From the NCBI GenBank assembly GCA_963969395.1, contig OZ017799.1:1614501-1678500 (forward strand): a stretch of 64,000 nucleotides of DNA, given 5' to 3'. The notes below the pieces were generated by a model. The model had not been told where the DNA came from. It saw only the letters and a program-made list of their open reading frames with translations, and ran no database searches. Position numbers and translations under genes: made by a program. This document shows positions 36,131 to 46,160 of the stretch, in pieces. The stretch's first letter is position 1; every line of letters starts with the position of its first letter. Origin of the DNA: Pseudoscleropodium purum (lineage: Eukaryota > Streptophyta > Bryopsida > Hypnales > Brachytheciaceae).

Positions 36131-37391
36131 CTTTCAGCTGTAGATGGCGGAGATGACTTCAATCGTGCGACAGCATGGGGAGATGAAGACGTTATAGAAG
36201 GCTTTCTCGATTTGGTGAATGATACGCATGATTATCATCTAAACCGCAAGGATGTCGTTCCCGACAATGCAAACGATGCATATACCTTTTGTGAAGATGA
36301 GGACAATGTAGGGGTACAGGAAAATCTACCTTCTTTAATTGCATATTGTAATGGAATGGGATTCTTGAATAGCAAAAACCATTCTATCGGAAAAGGCAAA
36401 CGCTATTGCCAAAGAGGTGAAAATCAATGAGAATGCTATTGGTGATGATGGGAGAAATGAAGAAGTTTTAATTTCTCAATCTCCATCTGTGGCATTAAAT
36501 GTAGTGCAAGGAAACGACAAAAGAGAAGATGCGGTCATGGAGGTGGACGTTCCAAAAGATGTGGGCAACAATAGTGATGATGAGGGGGAATCAAATATTG
36601 CGGTACAGAAAAATAATGATTCACTTGGGATGGCAGTCACAAATTCGGCAATTGTGAAGAGTGATAAAGGAAAAGAGCCAATGAAGTCAATTTTTAAAGT
36701 ACCGAGATCTAGTGCTCTTCCACCAATACCGTTGAAGTCTGTTAGCACACGATTGAATGATTCTCAGAGCTTTGGATATGAAAAATGCCTAGTGAACATT
36801 TCCAAAGAAATTTCTATAGGCGGTAATCTACGGAAAGTAGCGTCATCACCTACAAGCCTAAGTGATACGGATAGTGATTGGATGCCATTGGCATCTTTGC
36901 ATGATCGCATTTTAGGAAAAAGAATGGCGCAAGAACCCATCAAATCAACAAACGGCACTCTATTACTTTAAAAGAAAGCCAAAGTGGAGATAACCGTTCA
37001 TAGACATGTCGACTCTACATCGAGATTGATGGTTCAAGAATCAAGTAAGGTGAAAGCGAAAAGAGAAATGCAACCTTTTGCTATCTCTCCAGTGAAGAAT
37101 AGGACCCCTCTTGATGAAAATGTTGCTGCTTTGTCAAATAGAAAGAAAAGAAAGGTTCCTATTCAAAAAGCCTTTAATCGTTCTGTCAAAATAAAAAAAT
37201 AAAAATAAAATTCGAAAGAAGGGAGTAAACCTACTTCGAGAGAAGACTTGAAGGAGACAACGATACTTGATTTCAACAATGAAGATGACTCCGACAATGA
37301 AGATGACTCCAATAATGAAGATTTTGAACGGAGAGCTGCAGGAGAGAGTAGTGGGGCTGAGGTTAGAGGAGATGTGGATTGGTGTCCATAG
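36131..37391 (+). pseudogene. C-terminal extension of the hAT ORF or second ORF, decayed
   Basis: After the MITE the frame resumes as AVDGGDDFNRATAWGDEDV and continues acidic. It shifts frame once near 36,350-36,420, then runs from about 36,417 to a TAA at 36,969 and on to 37,391 (ending DVDWCP). The protein is low-complexity: acidic stretches, Ser/Thr-rich parts (SLSDTDSDWMPLASL) and basic clusters (NRKKRKVPIQKAF) that could be nuclear localisation signals. Typical hAT transposases end soon after the dimerisation domain, so this ~400-residue tail is unusual and might be a separate protein fused by loss of a stop or of an intron. Confidence 0.5.
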
Positions 37392-38220
37392 GAATTGTGG
37401 AGATGTGAATTTAGATGTTTGATTGTTTAGTTGCTCATGATATATGGAGCTCATGTTGACAAATGACAATGGTTTCTTCAATCATTTTATTATAAAATTG
37501 TTTGTTTATTGATGATATACATCTCGTTGGATTTTAAAGTGATTTTGTTTCTAAATCAAAATGAAATTCAACAAAAAAAATTAAAAATATATTTCATATT
37601 TTAGCTTTTACATAAATAGTGATATACAACTCTATTGAATCGCAATTGCAATATAAGAAAAATCAAAATCAAAATGACTTCACTCTCAATCTCTCATTGG
37701 TGAAAACAATCAAAACAAAAAACCCAAAACGGGTTTTCTAAGCCGCCCCGTCTGTCCACCCGGCCCCGCGCGTCCGCCTTCCGACGGCGGGAGGGACGCT
37801 GCGTTCGCTAGCGTCCGTGCGTCCGGACGTCCGGAAAACGGACGCTATTGTGGGGCGGACGTAGAGATTCGTCAACCCTACTTGTGAGGTTATAATCTAT
37901 GTGCCCAAAAAATTTGAACCAAAAATCTTAGAAATTGCAGATTTTATTTGAAAGATTCCTTTGGCCTATATCTACCAATCTCTTCCCTTTTTTTGTTTTT
38001 TTTAAGACCAAAGACCAACTCCATAGGTTGGTCTTCGGTTTGCTTTGGTGTAGTCTTCTTCCTTTTCCATTGCTGTGTTTTGGCTTAGGGTCGCTTTCGC
38101 AATAAATTTACGGAGTGGCATGCTGCACAAGGATGGAGAGGCGCACGACGACGGTGGGGACAATGTCCCTAATAACATCAAAGGCGTTGATGCGATGGAA
38201 GTTCAAGTTTCTAGAGATCT
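37392..38220. other. hAT right end and short unassigned stretch
   Basis: 37,400-37,740 is AT-rich hAT interior and 37,740-37,880 is its CpG-rich right end. From 37,889 to 38,220 the sequence is unassigned; a frame through 38,110-38,220 includes LHKDGEAHDDGGDNVPN, possibly a gene fragment cut by the next element. Confidence 0.4.
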
Positions 38221-38767
38221 GTCGCAGCTTAAAATTTTGATTTTCTTAGTATGCACCAAAATAGGAACGGAAACTAGCCATTAGGGAACCGGATCCGATT
38301 AGGTGGAGAAGGAAAACTCAAAATTAGCTCAGAACATGAAGTAGTGGGCCTCTTGGATCTAATCCGGTCAGGAGTAACTATCGACGGAAACGGAATGCCA
38401 CACGGATTAGGTCTAGGACCGGATTATGGGTGAACCGGATTCAAGACGACCAAATCGGAAAGGGTCCAGAGACTATATAAGGAGGAGCCTTCACTGTTGC
38501 ACCCCCTTTTAGAAACTCGAGCTTGAGCGCGCGTGGTCGAGTTTTCGTGTTTGTGTGCTGTAGGCTTTGATTCCGGTTGAGATCGGAGAGAGAACGTGAG
38601 GAACGGGACGTGCGGCTAGGAGAGATTGAGATAGATTGAAGTGGGAATGCCGCCGCTACGTAGGTCTAGACCAGCGAGTCCCTCTGGAGGCGAGGTGAAG
38701 CTCCGGAAAGTCATTCCGGTTATTCCCTCCACAGAGCCGGAAAAATCTCAACTCATGGAGGATCTCA
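38221..38767 (+). repeat. inverted duplicate of the 5' end of the gag-like element
   Basis: These ~547 bp match the reverse complement of 43,905-44,451 with about a dozen differences (~97% identity). They start TGTCGCAGCTTAAAATTTTG, include a TATA box (tatataa, 38,474-38,480) and carry the first ~40 codons of the gag-like ORF (ATG at 38,647, MPPLRRSRPASPSGG). The match stops abruptly at 38,767, where the 3' end of the minus-strand element begins (ttgtcgcagcac). No matching target duplication is seen at the outer ends, so a simple long-TIR element is not supported. Confidence 0.8.
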
Positions 38768-38768
38768 T

Positions 38769-40473
38769 TGTCGCAGCACAGGGCAGGTCAATTCCCCATT
38801 ATACTCACAAAAATCGCTCTAGAGTATAACTAAGTGACTCTAAAGATCGAACCCACGAGATCCTATGAAGTATCTAGCTCTATTAAGCAGTTAAGCTCAA
38901 TCAGTATCCCAATCTTACTTTCCGGTCCTAGATCTAGAACCAGAAATACCACCACACCGGATAACTATAGACCGGATTACTCCTTCTTCCGATCCCACTA
39001 ACTATCCGGTCTGTACAAATATCCAAATCCCAGGATCTTACAACTTCCGGTCCTAGAAATCCGTCCTGACCAATCCGGTCCGGATGGTCATCATGTATCC
39101 GTAATCCTATCCGGTTTGGTTTTGCCTCTGTTTCACCATCAGAGGGGTCGCCGCTTACATTTGAGAGTGGTAGGCCCACCACTCCTTCCGTGACTTATAG
39201 TGGCTGAAGACCCACTGTCCTACTTCCTAAACTCCTAAGCTAATCCGGATCCGGTTTGGTCCTTCACAACAACCCAGATAGCAATCCGGGTTGTAGGTCA
39301 CACAAAGACCCCACACTCGACCCTCTCGTACTACAACGACCTTGATGCTACTTCCGATCCGTGCGAAGACAGGTGGTTACAAGTGCACCCGTCCGTTCCA
39401 ACATCAACTAAAGTTCTTCCGTTTACCAACTAAGGCGGTAAGACCTCACAGGAGATCGGACACTCGACCGGATTTCCCACCCGGGAGTTCTAGCGCAGCT
39501 AAGGAATCCCTCCCTACCCGCCTAGCCTAACAACGGCTTTCTCGCCCGGAATCTCAAACTCTAGACGTGCTGAGGAACTAAGTTCACTCCCAACTCTTCG
39601 ATACCTACTCACATGCACCTAGGATCGGAAAAGAAACACCAAGGGGAGAAATCACTCGCAAACCGGCTCGTACTATCCTAACTCCACATCATACAATCCT
39701 GTCGCGCTCGAGAGAGACACACAATGAGGAGAAGAGAAAGGTACAAGAAATTTGCAAAATGAAGACTCCCAGTTCCCATCGCAGGAACCGATTTATATAC
39801 AAAGGGTAAAAACCCTAAAAGCACAAAAAGGAGCGGAAAACCCATGGGGGTCCGCCGCCACCCTAATCTAACTTCCGGCTAACCTAATACTGTTGAGCCG
39901 GATCCGGATCCGGATCCGCTCCTACTCCTAACTGAAATCAAAATCCTATCTACTCTACAACCCTAGATCCTATTGTCGGGCTTCCGCTCTCCGGAACCAG
40001 CTTCTCGAAGACTTCACTCAAGTTCCGGTTCCGTTCCCCCTCCGTAGGGTTAGATCCGGGTGAAGACTCCAGGTCGATTGTAATATCCGGTCTCGTGCCC
40101 GGATTCTCAGTCCGTGCTGACTTCTTGGACTTGGGAGTCCAATCCTTCCCACCCTTCGGAACGGTCGCATCCGGAAAGGAATCCGGTAGCGAGAGGTCCG
40201 AAAGATGTATCCCCTTGGAGCACGTCGCTCCAGTCAGCTTCCGGCTGCTTTCCTCAATCCGGTCCGCAGCCTTCCGCCCCTCCACCATCGCCGTCTCCAC
40301 CTGCTCAGCAAAGTCGGTGAGAATCCGGACCATCCGGGAACCGGATAGTTTCTTCTCCTCGTGCATCTTCTCGTCGAAGAGCTTCGCTTTGGCGGCGGCC
40401 GTTCCGGTATCTCCTAGGATGGCCTTGATCTGCTCGGCTATCTTCCGAGTCTCCTCCGCCATCTCCCGGTGTC
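38769..40473 (-). mobile_element. gag-like element, 3' part
   Basis: Read leftwards, this part carries the C-terminal gag-like ORF (40,462-39,950), then ~1.2 kb non-coding DNA rich in atccggat, with a second TATA-like box (tatataaat, near 39,800), and ends GTGCTGCGACA at 38,770. That end is the inverse of the TGTCGCAGC found at the other end of the element (44,450), a 9-bp terminal inverted repeat. The 1.2-kb tail does not match the first 545 bp, so there is no ordinary LTR pair. Confidence 0.55.
39950..40462 (-). pseudogene. gag-like protein, C-terminal fragment
   Basis: 170 codons starting MAEETRKIAEQIKAILGD, with heptad-like, charged helices in the first ~85 residues followed by a Ser/Pro/Thr-rich tail, ending at a stop at 39,950. 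It is probably the continuation of the fragment ending near 42,883, the two being parted by the 2.4-kb insertion at 40,474-42,882. Frames on the two sides do not join exactly, so a small indel or different breakpoint is needed. No enzymatic motif. Confidence 0.5.
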
Positions 40474-40631
40474 CTGTTGTAGATTTGTATATTAGGTAAA
40501 AACATATTATAATATGTTATATTGAATAGCTTCAAGGTGACGCCGCTCTGACATCTATTTAAGAGGGTAGTTTGCCTTAGAACTTCATTACATTCGAGTA
40601 GTAGACTTTGTTTTCTACTTTAAGAGTTAGA

Positions 40632-41090
40632 ATGTCGAACTGGAGGGTTTTTTCTGAGTCTCAAGATGAAGAGCTTCAACCAGAGGCTGAATTCGAGCTT
40701 TCATTGTCACAACTGCCAGATCAACCCCTTTTGGAACGGGATCTTGCTTTGCCACTTAGGCATCCTCGAGATGAAGCTGAGCCTTCTAGACCGCCGAAGC
40801 AACCTCGCGTGGAGCGGCGATGGCACGGTAATCTTGATACCAATGCTCGTGTTTTGGTAATCCTGCTCCAAGTTGGGTGTGTTGAGCCAGGCACTCGGGA
40901 AGTGACTTTTGAAGCGAGTTATGAGGGCAAAAACATCGATCATTATTATTGTATGGCTCTGCCGGTGGAGGGTAGTCGTGGCCACCAACGTTGGTTGGAA
41001 GGTCCAGTCAACCCATTGATGAAGTCCGAGCGTACAAATTACGTTGCTGCCACCATCAAACGCATTCTCGACTTTCTACAGATGAAATGA
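40632..41090 (+). CDS. unrecognised 152-aa ORF, family copy 2 (intact)
   Basis: ATG at 40,632 (MSNWRVFSESQDEE) is preferred over further upstream in-frame codons because copy 1 at 23 kb conserves this start and the DNA just before it. The acidic N-terminal ~35 residues are followed by a Pro/Arg patch (PSRPPKQPRVERRWHGN). A compact domain then holds VILLQVGCVEPGTREVTF, a Tyr/His-rich stretch (DHYYC), RWLEGPVNP and a final helix (IKRILDFLQ). No transmembrane or signal sequence. Two diverged copies retaining the protein more than silent-looking sites suggests past selection. I do not recognise the family. It sits in a non-autonomous mobile-like segment inserted in a gag-like gene, so a transposon-encoded accessory protein is one possibility. 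Confidence 0.65.
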   Translation: MSNWRVFSESQDEELQPEAEFELSLSQLPDQPLLERDLALPLRHPRDEAEPSRPPKQPRVERRWHGNLDTNARVLVILLQVGCVEPGTREVTFEASYEGKNIDHYYCMALPVEGSRGHQRWLEGPVNPLMKSERTNYVAATIKRILDFLQMK

Positions 41091-41429
41091 AGCTGTGATT
41101 GGAACTCTAGTTTTTTATCTCTAGTGAGCATTTATTATATGTTAGTTACTAATTTCATACTTTGAGTATTTTATTAAAATCACAGTGTGTGATTTTAAAT
41201 GTTTAATGAGAAGTTAGTGTTTAAAAGTTAACTTGGGTTTTAGAATAAAGGGAGAGTGTGAATGGGGATTTAGTTTGGCATCTTAGGTGGGGTCTTGGTA
41301 GGGGCATGGGCTGATGTGCCCCCACCCCTCACTTGAGATAGGGAGGAAAAGAGGGAAAAGATGCCTAGTGTGTGTGTGTAGGAGAAAATAGAGAAACTTG
41401 AGTGTGGGAGAAAATCCGAAACTTCGAGG

Positions 41430-42300
41430 AGTGATATCTTCCATTGTATGAGGCCTTTGGTAATGAAATTTGGTGAGATTGTTCCTTATGAAATTGCCTT
41501 TCCAAAATGAGTTTGCAAGTTTCATTTGGAGTTAGGATGAAAAAGTTATGAGCATTTGAATTTGAGGAGTTTAGTGCCTTTCATGAAGAAAAGGTTGAGA
41601 CTTCGTCAAGCCATAGCTGACGTTCAGTCCATCAAGTTGCAAGAAGGATTTTGGAAGCGTGTTCATCTTAATCTTAACTTTCCAAAGAGTGATTAAACTT
41701 AAGATTTGGAGTTTGGAGGAAGAAGTTATAGAGGTGTGATGACTTGGAGGTTGGCTGCCACTTGTGAAGAGCTAGGCCGAAGCTTTGGAGGGCCATAACC
41801 TTTGGTCAGTATAAGGATTTCTTTTGAAAATTTTATGAGTGCTAGTTTGTTTATTTATCTCTCTAAATAGCTATCACACGAGCTATTTGGAGTTTTATTG
41901 AAGAAATTATAGAGTGTAGAAGTTTGGAGGTTGAGTGGGTTCTCAAAATAGGAGACCGAGACTTTGTTGGGCTATAACTTATGGACAGAGTTTTAGTTCT
42001 TAGTGAAATTTTTACATGTTGTAGCCGGATGTATTAGCTTTCCAAATTGCTATCACACTTGTGTTCAGGGTTTGTAAGTCAAAAGTTATAAGAAGTTTGA
42101 AGAGGCAGTGGTTGGTTGGCGAGGAGGAGAAGAGCCGCCACCTTGTTTGCCTATAACTTTTGGACAGTAGTTTAGAATGAAGTGAAATTTGGAGAGGTGT
42201 TAGGTTACTGGGTTAGCTTTCCAAAATGCTATTGCACTTAGCATTTGGAGTTGTGAACCATCTGTGGCACTAGATAAAAGGTCGCAGCTACTTCAGGGTA
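41430..42300 (+). repeat. ~180-bp tandem repeats downstream of the 152-aa ORF
   Basis: A phrase like gcyataacttttggacag recurs at about 41,610, 41,792, 41,971 and 42,149, a spacing of 182, 179 and 178 bp. Between them recur ctttccaaatngctatcaca and a gttataga...gtttggagg block in fixed order. At least four units, with a weaker fifth before 41,600. Non-coding. Confidence 0.7.
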
Positions 42301-42852
42301 CAGCTTTGAAGATTTCTCATTGTTTTTTTTAAAACATGAAGACTTGAAGATCGAAGACTTGAAGATTGAAGACTTGAAGACTTGAAGAGGAATGTTTTGG
42401 GTTTTTTTTATATGTATGTGTGGATGTGGCTTTGTTATTCCTAGCCTGATTTGGAGGCTCGTTGTCTTTTATTTCCTTTTGCTTTGTAACCCTGGTTGCG
42501 GGCGGTCTGGGTAAAACCAAGACCCAACCCCATTTATTGTCGTGGTGACGAAGTGGGGTTAATGGCCCACATGGTCGAGACTTGCTTGTTCTCACGGTCT
42601 GGAGTTTTGGCCAGCAGACCGTGAATTTGAAGTTTAGGATCCCATCATTCGGACGGTAGCTCGTGTCTACTGTTCCGTTTTACCCGTCCCGTATCCCGTG
42701 GTTTCTTATCCCTTCCTTGACCCTTATACCTATCTAGAGCCTATACAAGATAGGCCAACGGGCACCGTTTGAAGACTGAAGACTGAAGATTGAAGATTGA
42801 AGAAGACACCCTGTGTACAACCAACAATTGCAGCCAAGCACCCCGTGTGTTC

Positions 42853-44028
42853 CTAAAGCGCGCTCCTCTCTACCCGACACCAGGTGGCCGTCACGTCTTC
42901 CCGATAGGCAAAGAGAGTTGCCTTCAGGGTGTCCACCTCCTCCTGTAACCGGCGGATCTCCGCTTCCTGTTTTTGGGTCTCTTCCGGATTGGTAATGCAC
43001 TCCGCCACCTGTTCCGCCAACTTACTGTCCGGTGGCGCATCTACCAACTTTCCGATCGCCGAAAGCGTCCTGTGCTTGACCTCCCAATCCGCCCTGATGT
43101 TGCAGAGGAGGTTGATGAGGCCGTTGAACGGATCTTGCATTTCCGGGTCTTCCCCGGAAACGGTCTTCTCGACTTCCGGTCTTTCTTCCTAGGCCGGCTT
43201 GTCGTGACCGGGAGGCGTCCCGCGCTTGTGGGGAGGCGTCAACTTCTGTCGCTTGATGGGCGGCATCGGCTCCTCCTCTTCCTCGCTTGACTCTCGGTTT
43301 GAACCGGAATCGGACTCGGCCTCGTCATCCGTTTCCGACTCCCCATACTTCAGAAGGACTTCTTGAGTCCTCCACACCTTCTCCTCCGCGTCGGTGAGGA
43401 CTTGGTTTTCCCGATAGAGGTGGAAGAGGTAAGGGCACACTGGACTGGCCCTCTTCTTCCCAACTCTACTAACGAGCTGGGTCACAAGATCGGAAATGAT
43501 CCGTGCCCAGTCCACTTTCCGGGTACCACTGAGGGCACCGAAAATGGTATTGCCGAGGGTGATCGTCACCCTGGTCGGCTTTTCCGGGTGAAGGACCGGA
43601 ACCAAGAACTGCAGAAGCCGACGGTGTCGGTCATCCACGCAATCCTCGACCGCGTATCAGTCCTTCGGGTTGACGGCCCCCTGGAACTTGCCTCGGACAA
43701 ACTCATCCTTCCGGTTTGCCATTCCTAACCCTCCTGCCCGGAAACCGTAAACACCTCTCCACATTCCCTCGTTCCAGCGGATGGGAGTTCCTCTCACGAT
43801 GTTGTCAAACTGGTTGGACAGTTTTCCGAGGAGTTCCTTGACCATTCTCTCCTCCCTAAAACCCCAGGGTTTCTCGGCAAACCCTAGGCAACCCATAGAG
43901 GTGAGATCCTCCATGAGTTGAGACTTTTCCGGCTCTGTGGAGGGAATAACCGGAATGACTTTCCGGAGCTTCACCTCGCCTCCAGAGGGACTCGCTGGTC
44001 TAGACCTACGTAGCGGCGGCATTCCCAC
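42853..44028 (-). pseudogene. gag-like protein, N-terminal fragments
   Basis: Three consecutive minus-strand frames: 44,028-43,657 (MPPLRRSRPASPSGG start; WNEGMWRGVYGF near its end), 43,638-43,189 (HRRLLQFLVPVLHPEKPTRV, then an acidic Ser/Glu stretch) and 43,140-42,853 (coiled-coil-like EEVDTLKATLFAYRED). Together with 39,950-40,462 they form one protein with small frame breaks. The order, namely an N-terminal globular part, acidic linker and coiled coil, resembles gag-like ORF1 proteins of plant retrotransposons. No zinc knuckle, protease or polymerase is seen. It is at least a non-autonomous element; the family name is uncertain. Confidence 0.5.
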
Positions 44029-44451
44029 TCCAATCTACCTCACTCTCTTCTAGCCGCACGTCCCGTTCCTCACGTTCTCTCTCCGATCTCAACCGGAATC
44101 AAAGCCTACAGCACACAAACGCGAAAACTCGACCACGCGCGCTCAAGCTCGAGTTTCTAAAAAGGGGTGCAACAGTGAAGGCTCCTCCTTATATAGTCTC
44201 TGGACCATTTCCGGTTTGGTCGTCTTGAATCCGGTTCACCATCATAATCCGGTCCTAGACCTAATCCGTGTGGCATTCCGTTTCCGTCGATAGTTACTCC
44301 TGACCGGATTAGATCCAAGAGGCCCACTACTTCATGTTCTGAGCTAATTTTGAGTTTTCCTTCTCCACCTAATCGGATCCGGTTCACTAATGGCTAGTTT
44401 CCGTTCCTATTTTGGTGCATACTAAGAAAATCAAAATTTTAAGCTGCGACA
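43905..44451 (-). promoter_or_regulatory. 5' region of the gag-like element with TATA box
   Basis: Minus-strand start TGTCGCAGCTTAAAATTTTG at 44,450, TATA box (tatataa around 44,189-44,195) and ATG of the gag-like ORF at about 44,022. It is nearly identical to the inverted copy at 38,221-38,767. It interrupts the copia gag ORF at 44,450. Confidence 0.6.
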
Positions 44452-45589
44452 GTGCCGTCACGATCATCTCTCCATTGGGTGCACACAAAACACAACCTTG
44501 GTTGTTGAATTGCACCTTCAAATTTTGTGACACCAACTTGCTCACCGAGAGCAAATTTGCATACAACTTGGGCACATGTAAAGCACCTTGGATGCGAATT
44601 GTCCTCAATTTGCCCTTCATCTCTACCTCCACCACAATGCAACCCATGCCAATTGCATCCACCACGCCATGGTCACCCAAATACACCATGCGGTTGCTAA
44701 TAGGCTCATACGTGAGGAATGCTTGCCTGTGTGGAGTCATGTGTTGCGTTGCACCGGAGTCAATGATCCACTTGAACATGTCGGTGTTGTCATATCCATC
44801 ATTGGTTGCAAACGCAAAGTCTTCCTCCACCTCCTTCACACTAGCCTTATTTGCACTCTCCTTCTTGGGCAACCTGCAAAACTTTGCAAGGTGGCCAGGC
44901 TTACCACAATTGAAGCAAGTGCGTGTCTCCTTCTGTGGCTGTGACCTCCCTCCTTGGCCATTACGTGAGTAGAGTGCTACACCTCCTTCATGAGGCTCAT
45001 TTTCCTTCCTCTTGGACAACTCGTGCATCAATCGCGCCATGATGAAGTCAATAGTGAGCTCTGCCATAGGTCTAGTCTCCAATGCCGTAATGAGATACTC
45101 ATAAGAATGTGGCAAGCTCTCAAGCAAAGTCATGACCATGTCTCCATCTGTGACGGGCACCTCCAAACAAGCTAGCTGGTCCGCAAGTGCCTTCACCTTG
45201 TTGATGTGGTCAAGCATATCCTCGTCCTCTTGCATCTTGCATGTGAAGAACTTGCGTCGAATGAAGAGCATGTTGGACAAGTTCTTGGTCTCATGGATGT
45301 TGCAAAGCACCTTCCATACCTCCATGGGTCCTTTGCATGCTCGAACATGTGCAAGTTGCCTATCCACAAGATTGCAAGCAATGATGGAAAAGGCCTTCTT
45401 CACCCTCCTCTCATAGGCCTTCTTAACTTTGGCGTCCGCATCGGTTGCGGGTGCTTCTTCGGTGCCCTCTACAATCTCCCACAAGTCTTTCTCGGCCAAA
45501 ATCATCTCCATTTTGAACTTCCAAAGTCCAAAATTGTCACCATTGAACTTGTCAATGACCCTCGTGTTGTCTCCTTCACTAGTAGCCAT
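44387..45589 (-). pseudogene. copia-type gag plus start of protease, truncated by insertion
   Basis: From ATG at 45,589 (MATSEGDNTRVIDKFNGDN) an open frame runs to 44,450. It shows a UBN2-type gag domain (LWKFKMEMILAEKDLW), a zinc knuckle CFNCGKPGHLAKFC, the aspartic protease motif DSGATQHMT and a GAG_pre-integrase-like stretch (LHVPKLYANLLSVSKL). The order gag-zinc knuckle-protease fits Ty1/copia elements. At 44,450 the frame runs into the gag-like element and ends at 44,387 after ~20 foreign codons, so the predicted C-terminus is chimeric. Integrase and reverse transcriptase are missing from the window. Confidence 0.85.
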
Positions 45590-45728
45590 GGTGAATGTCT
45601 CTGACTCCAATATACCTCAACTTTGCCCAATTTGGTCTCTTCTTATTGTACAAAGTCCAATAGGATCCCCAATGACCCAAATCACTCCAATGAGCACTCC
45701 AATGCTCACAATCTCTCAAATGAAGTCC

Positions 45729-45960
45729 AAATCACTCCAACAAGCTTTTCAAGGCTCCAAATCTTTCAAATGAAACCCTAATAGCTCTAAATCACTCCAA
45801 CAGGCTTTTCAAGGCTCCAAATCTCTCAAATGAAACCCTAATAGCTCTAAATCACTCCAACAGGCTTTTCAAGGCTTCAAATCTCTCAAATGAAACCCTA
45901 ATAGCTCTAAATCACTCCAATGACCTCTCTCAAGCTCCAAGTCTTTCAAATCAGACCTCT
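45729..45960 (-). repeat. 60-bp tandem repeat in the copia leader
   Basis: Units beginning aaatcactccaac start at 45,729, 45,789, 45,849 and 45,909, an exact 60-bp period. The first three are nearly identical and the fourth diverged. They lie between the presumed LTR and the gag start, in the untranslated leader of the copia element. Confidence 0.85.
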
Positions 45961-46160
45961 AGGATCACCTTAAACTCAAATCAACCTTCCAAGAGCAAGA
46001 CTGAACTCCAGACAAGAAAATACCTCAAAAATAGTCCAAATCTAGACTCCAAATGCTCCAAATGACCCCAAACTCCAAGCTCCATGAATGCTCCTCCAAC
46101 ACACCTTGTCATGAGATCAAACCTCCAATAGCAACTCACATGAGTGGGCCCATAACCTAT

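Larger units (their letters stand above)
28004..37880 (+). mobile_element. complete hAT transposon, 9,877 bp
   Basis: Terminal inverted repeats TAGGGTTGAC / GTCAACCCTA bound the element. The 8-bp CTTGTGAG lies directly outside both ends (27,996-28,003 and 37,881-37,888), a perfect hAT-type target duplication. Inside are a decayed transposase (plus strand, 33,811-37,391), a decayed kinase-like gene (minus strand, 30,017-28,524), CpG-rich blocks near both ends and upstream of both genes, an (AT)n microsatellite and a nested 215-bp MITE. Related elements have C as first base, so both terminal bases here look mutated (C to T and G to A). A near-identical left end starts at 63,502. The copy is certainly inactive now. 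Confidence 0.88.
40474..42882 (+). mobile_element. 2.4-kb insertion carrying ORF-family copy 2
   Basis: This interrupts the gag-like ORF. It begins TGTTGTAGATTTG and ends CCGACACCA (TG...CA), with ggtgtcc before and ggtggcc after as a possible imperfect target duplication. Order inside: short AT-rich promoter with a TATA-like tatttaag near 40,555, the 152-aa ORF, ~180-bp tandem repeats (about 41,430-42,300), short gaagacttgaaga repeats (42,335-42,385 and 42,770-42,805) and a GC-richer tail. No reverse transcriptase, transposase or LTR pair is present, so it is non-autonomous. Boundaries are estimates. Confidence 0.45.

Noticed and set aside
38221..44451. MULE-like element with 545-bp terminal inverted repeats
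   Set aside because: No matching 8-11 bp target duplication at the outer ends, no transposase, and the left arm stops exactly at another element's end.
45729..45960. CRISPR-like array
   Set aside because: Contiguous 60-bp tandem units without unique spacers, in a plant retroelement leader.
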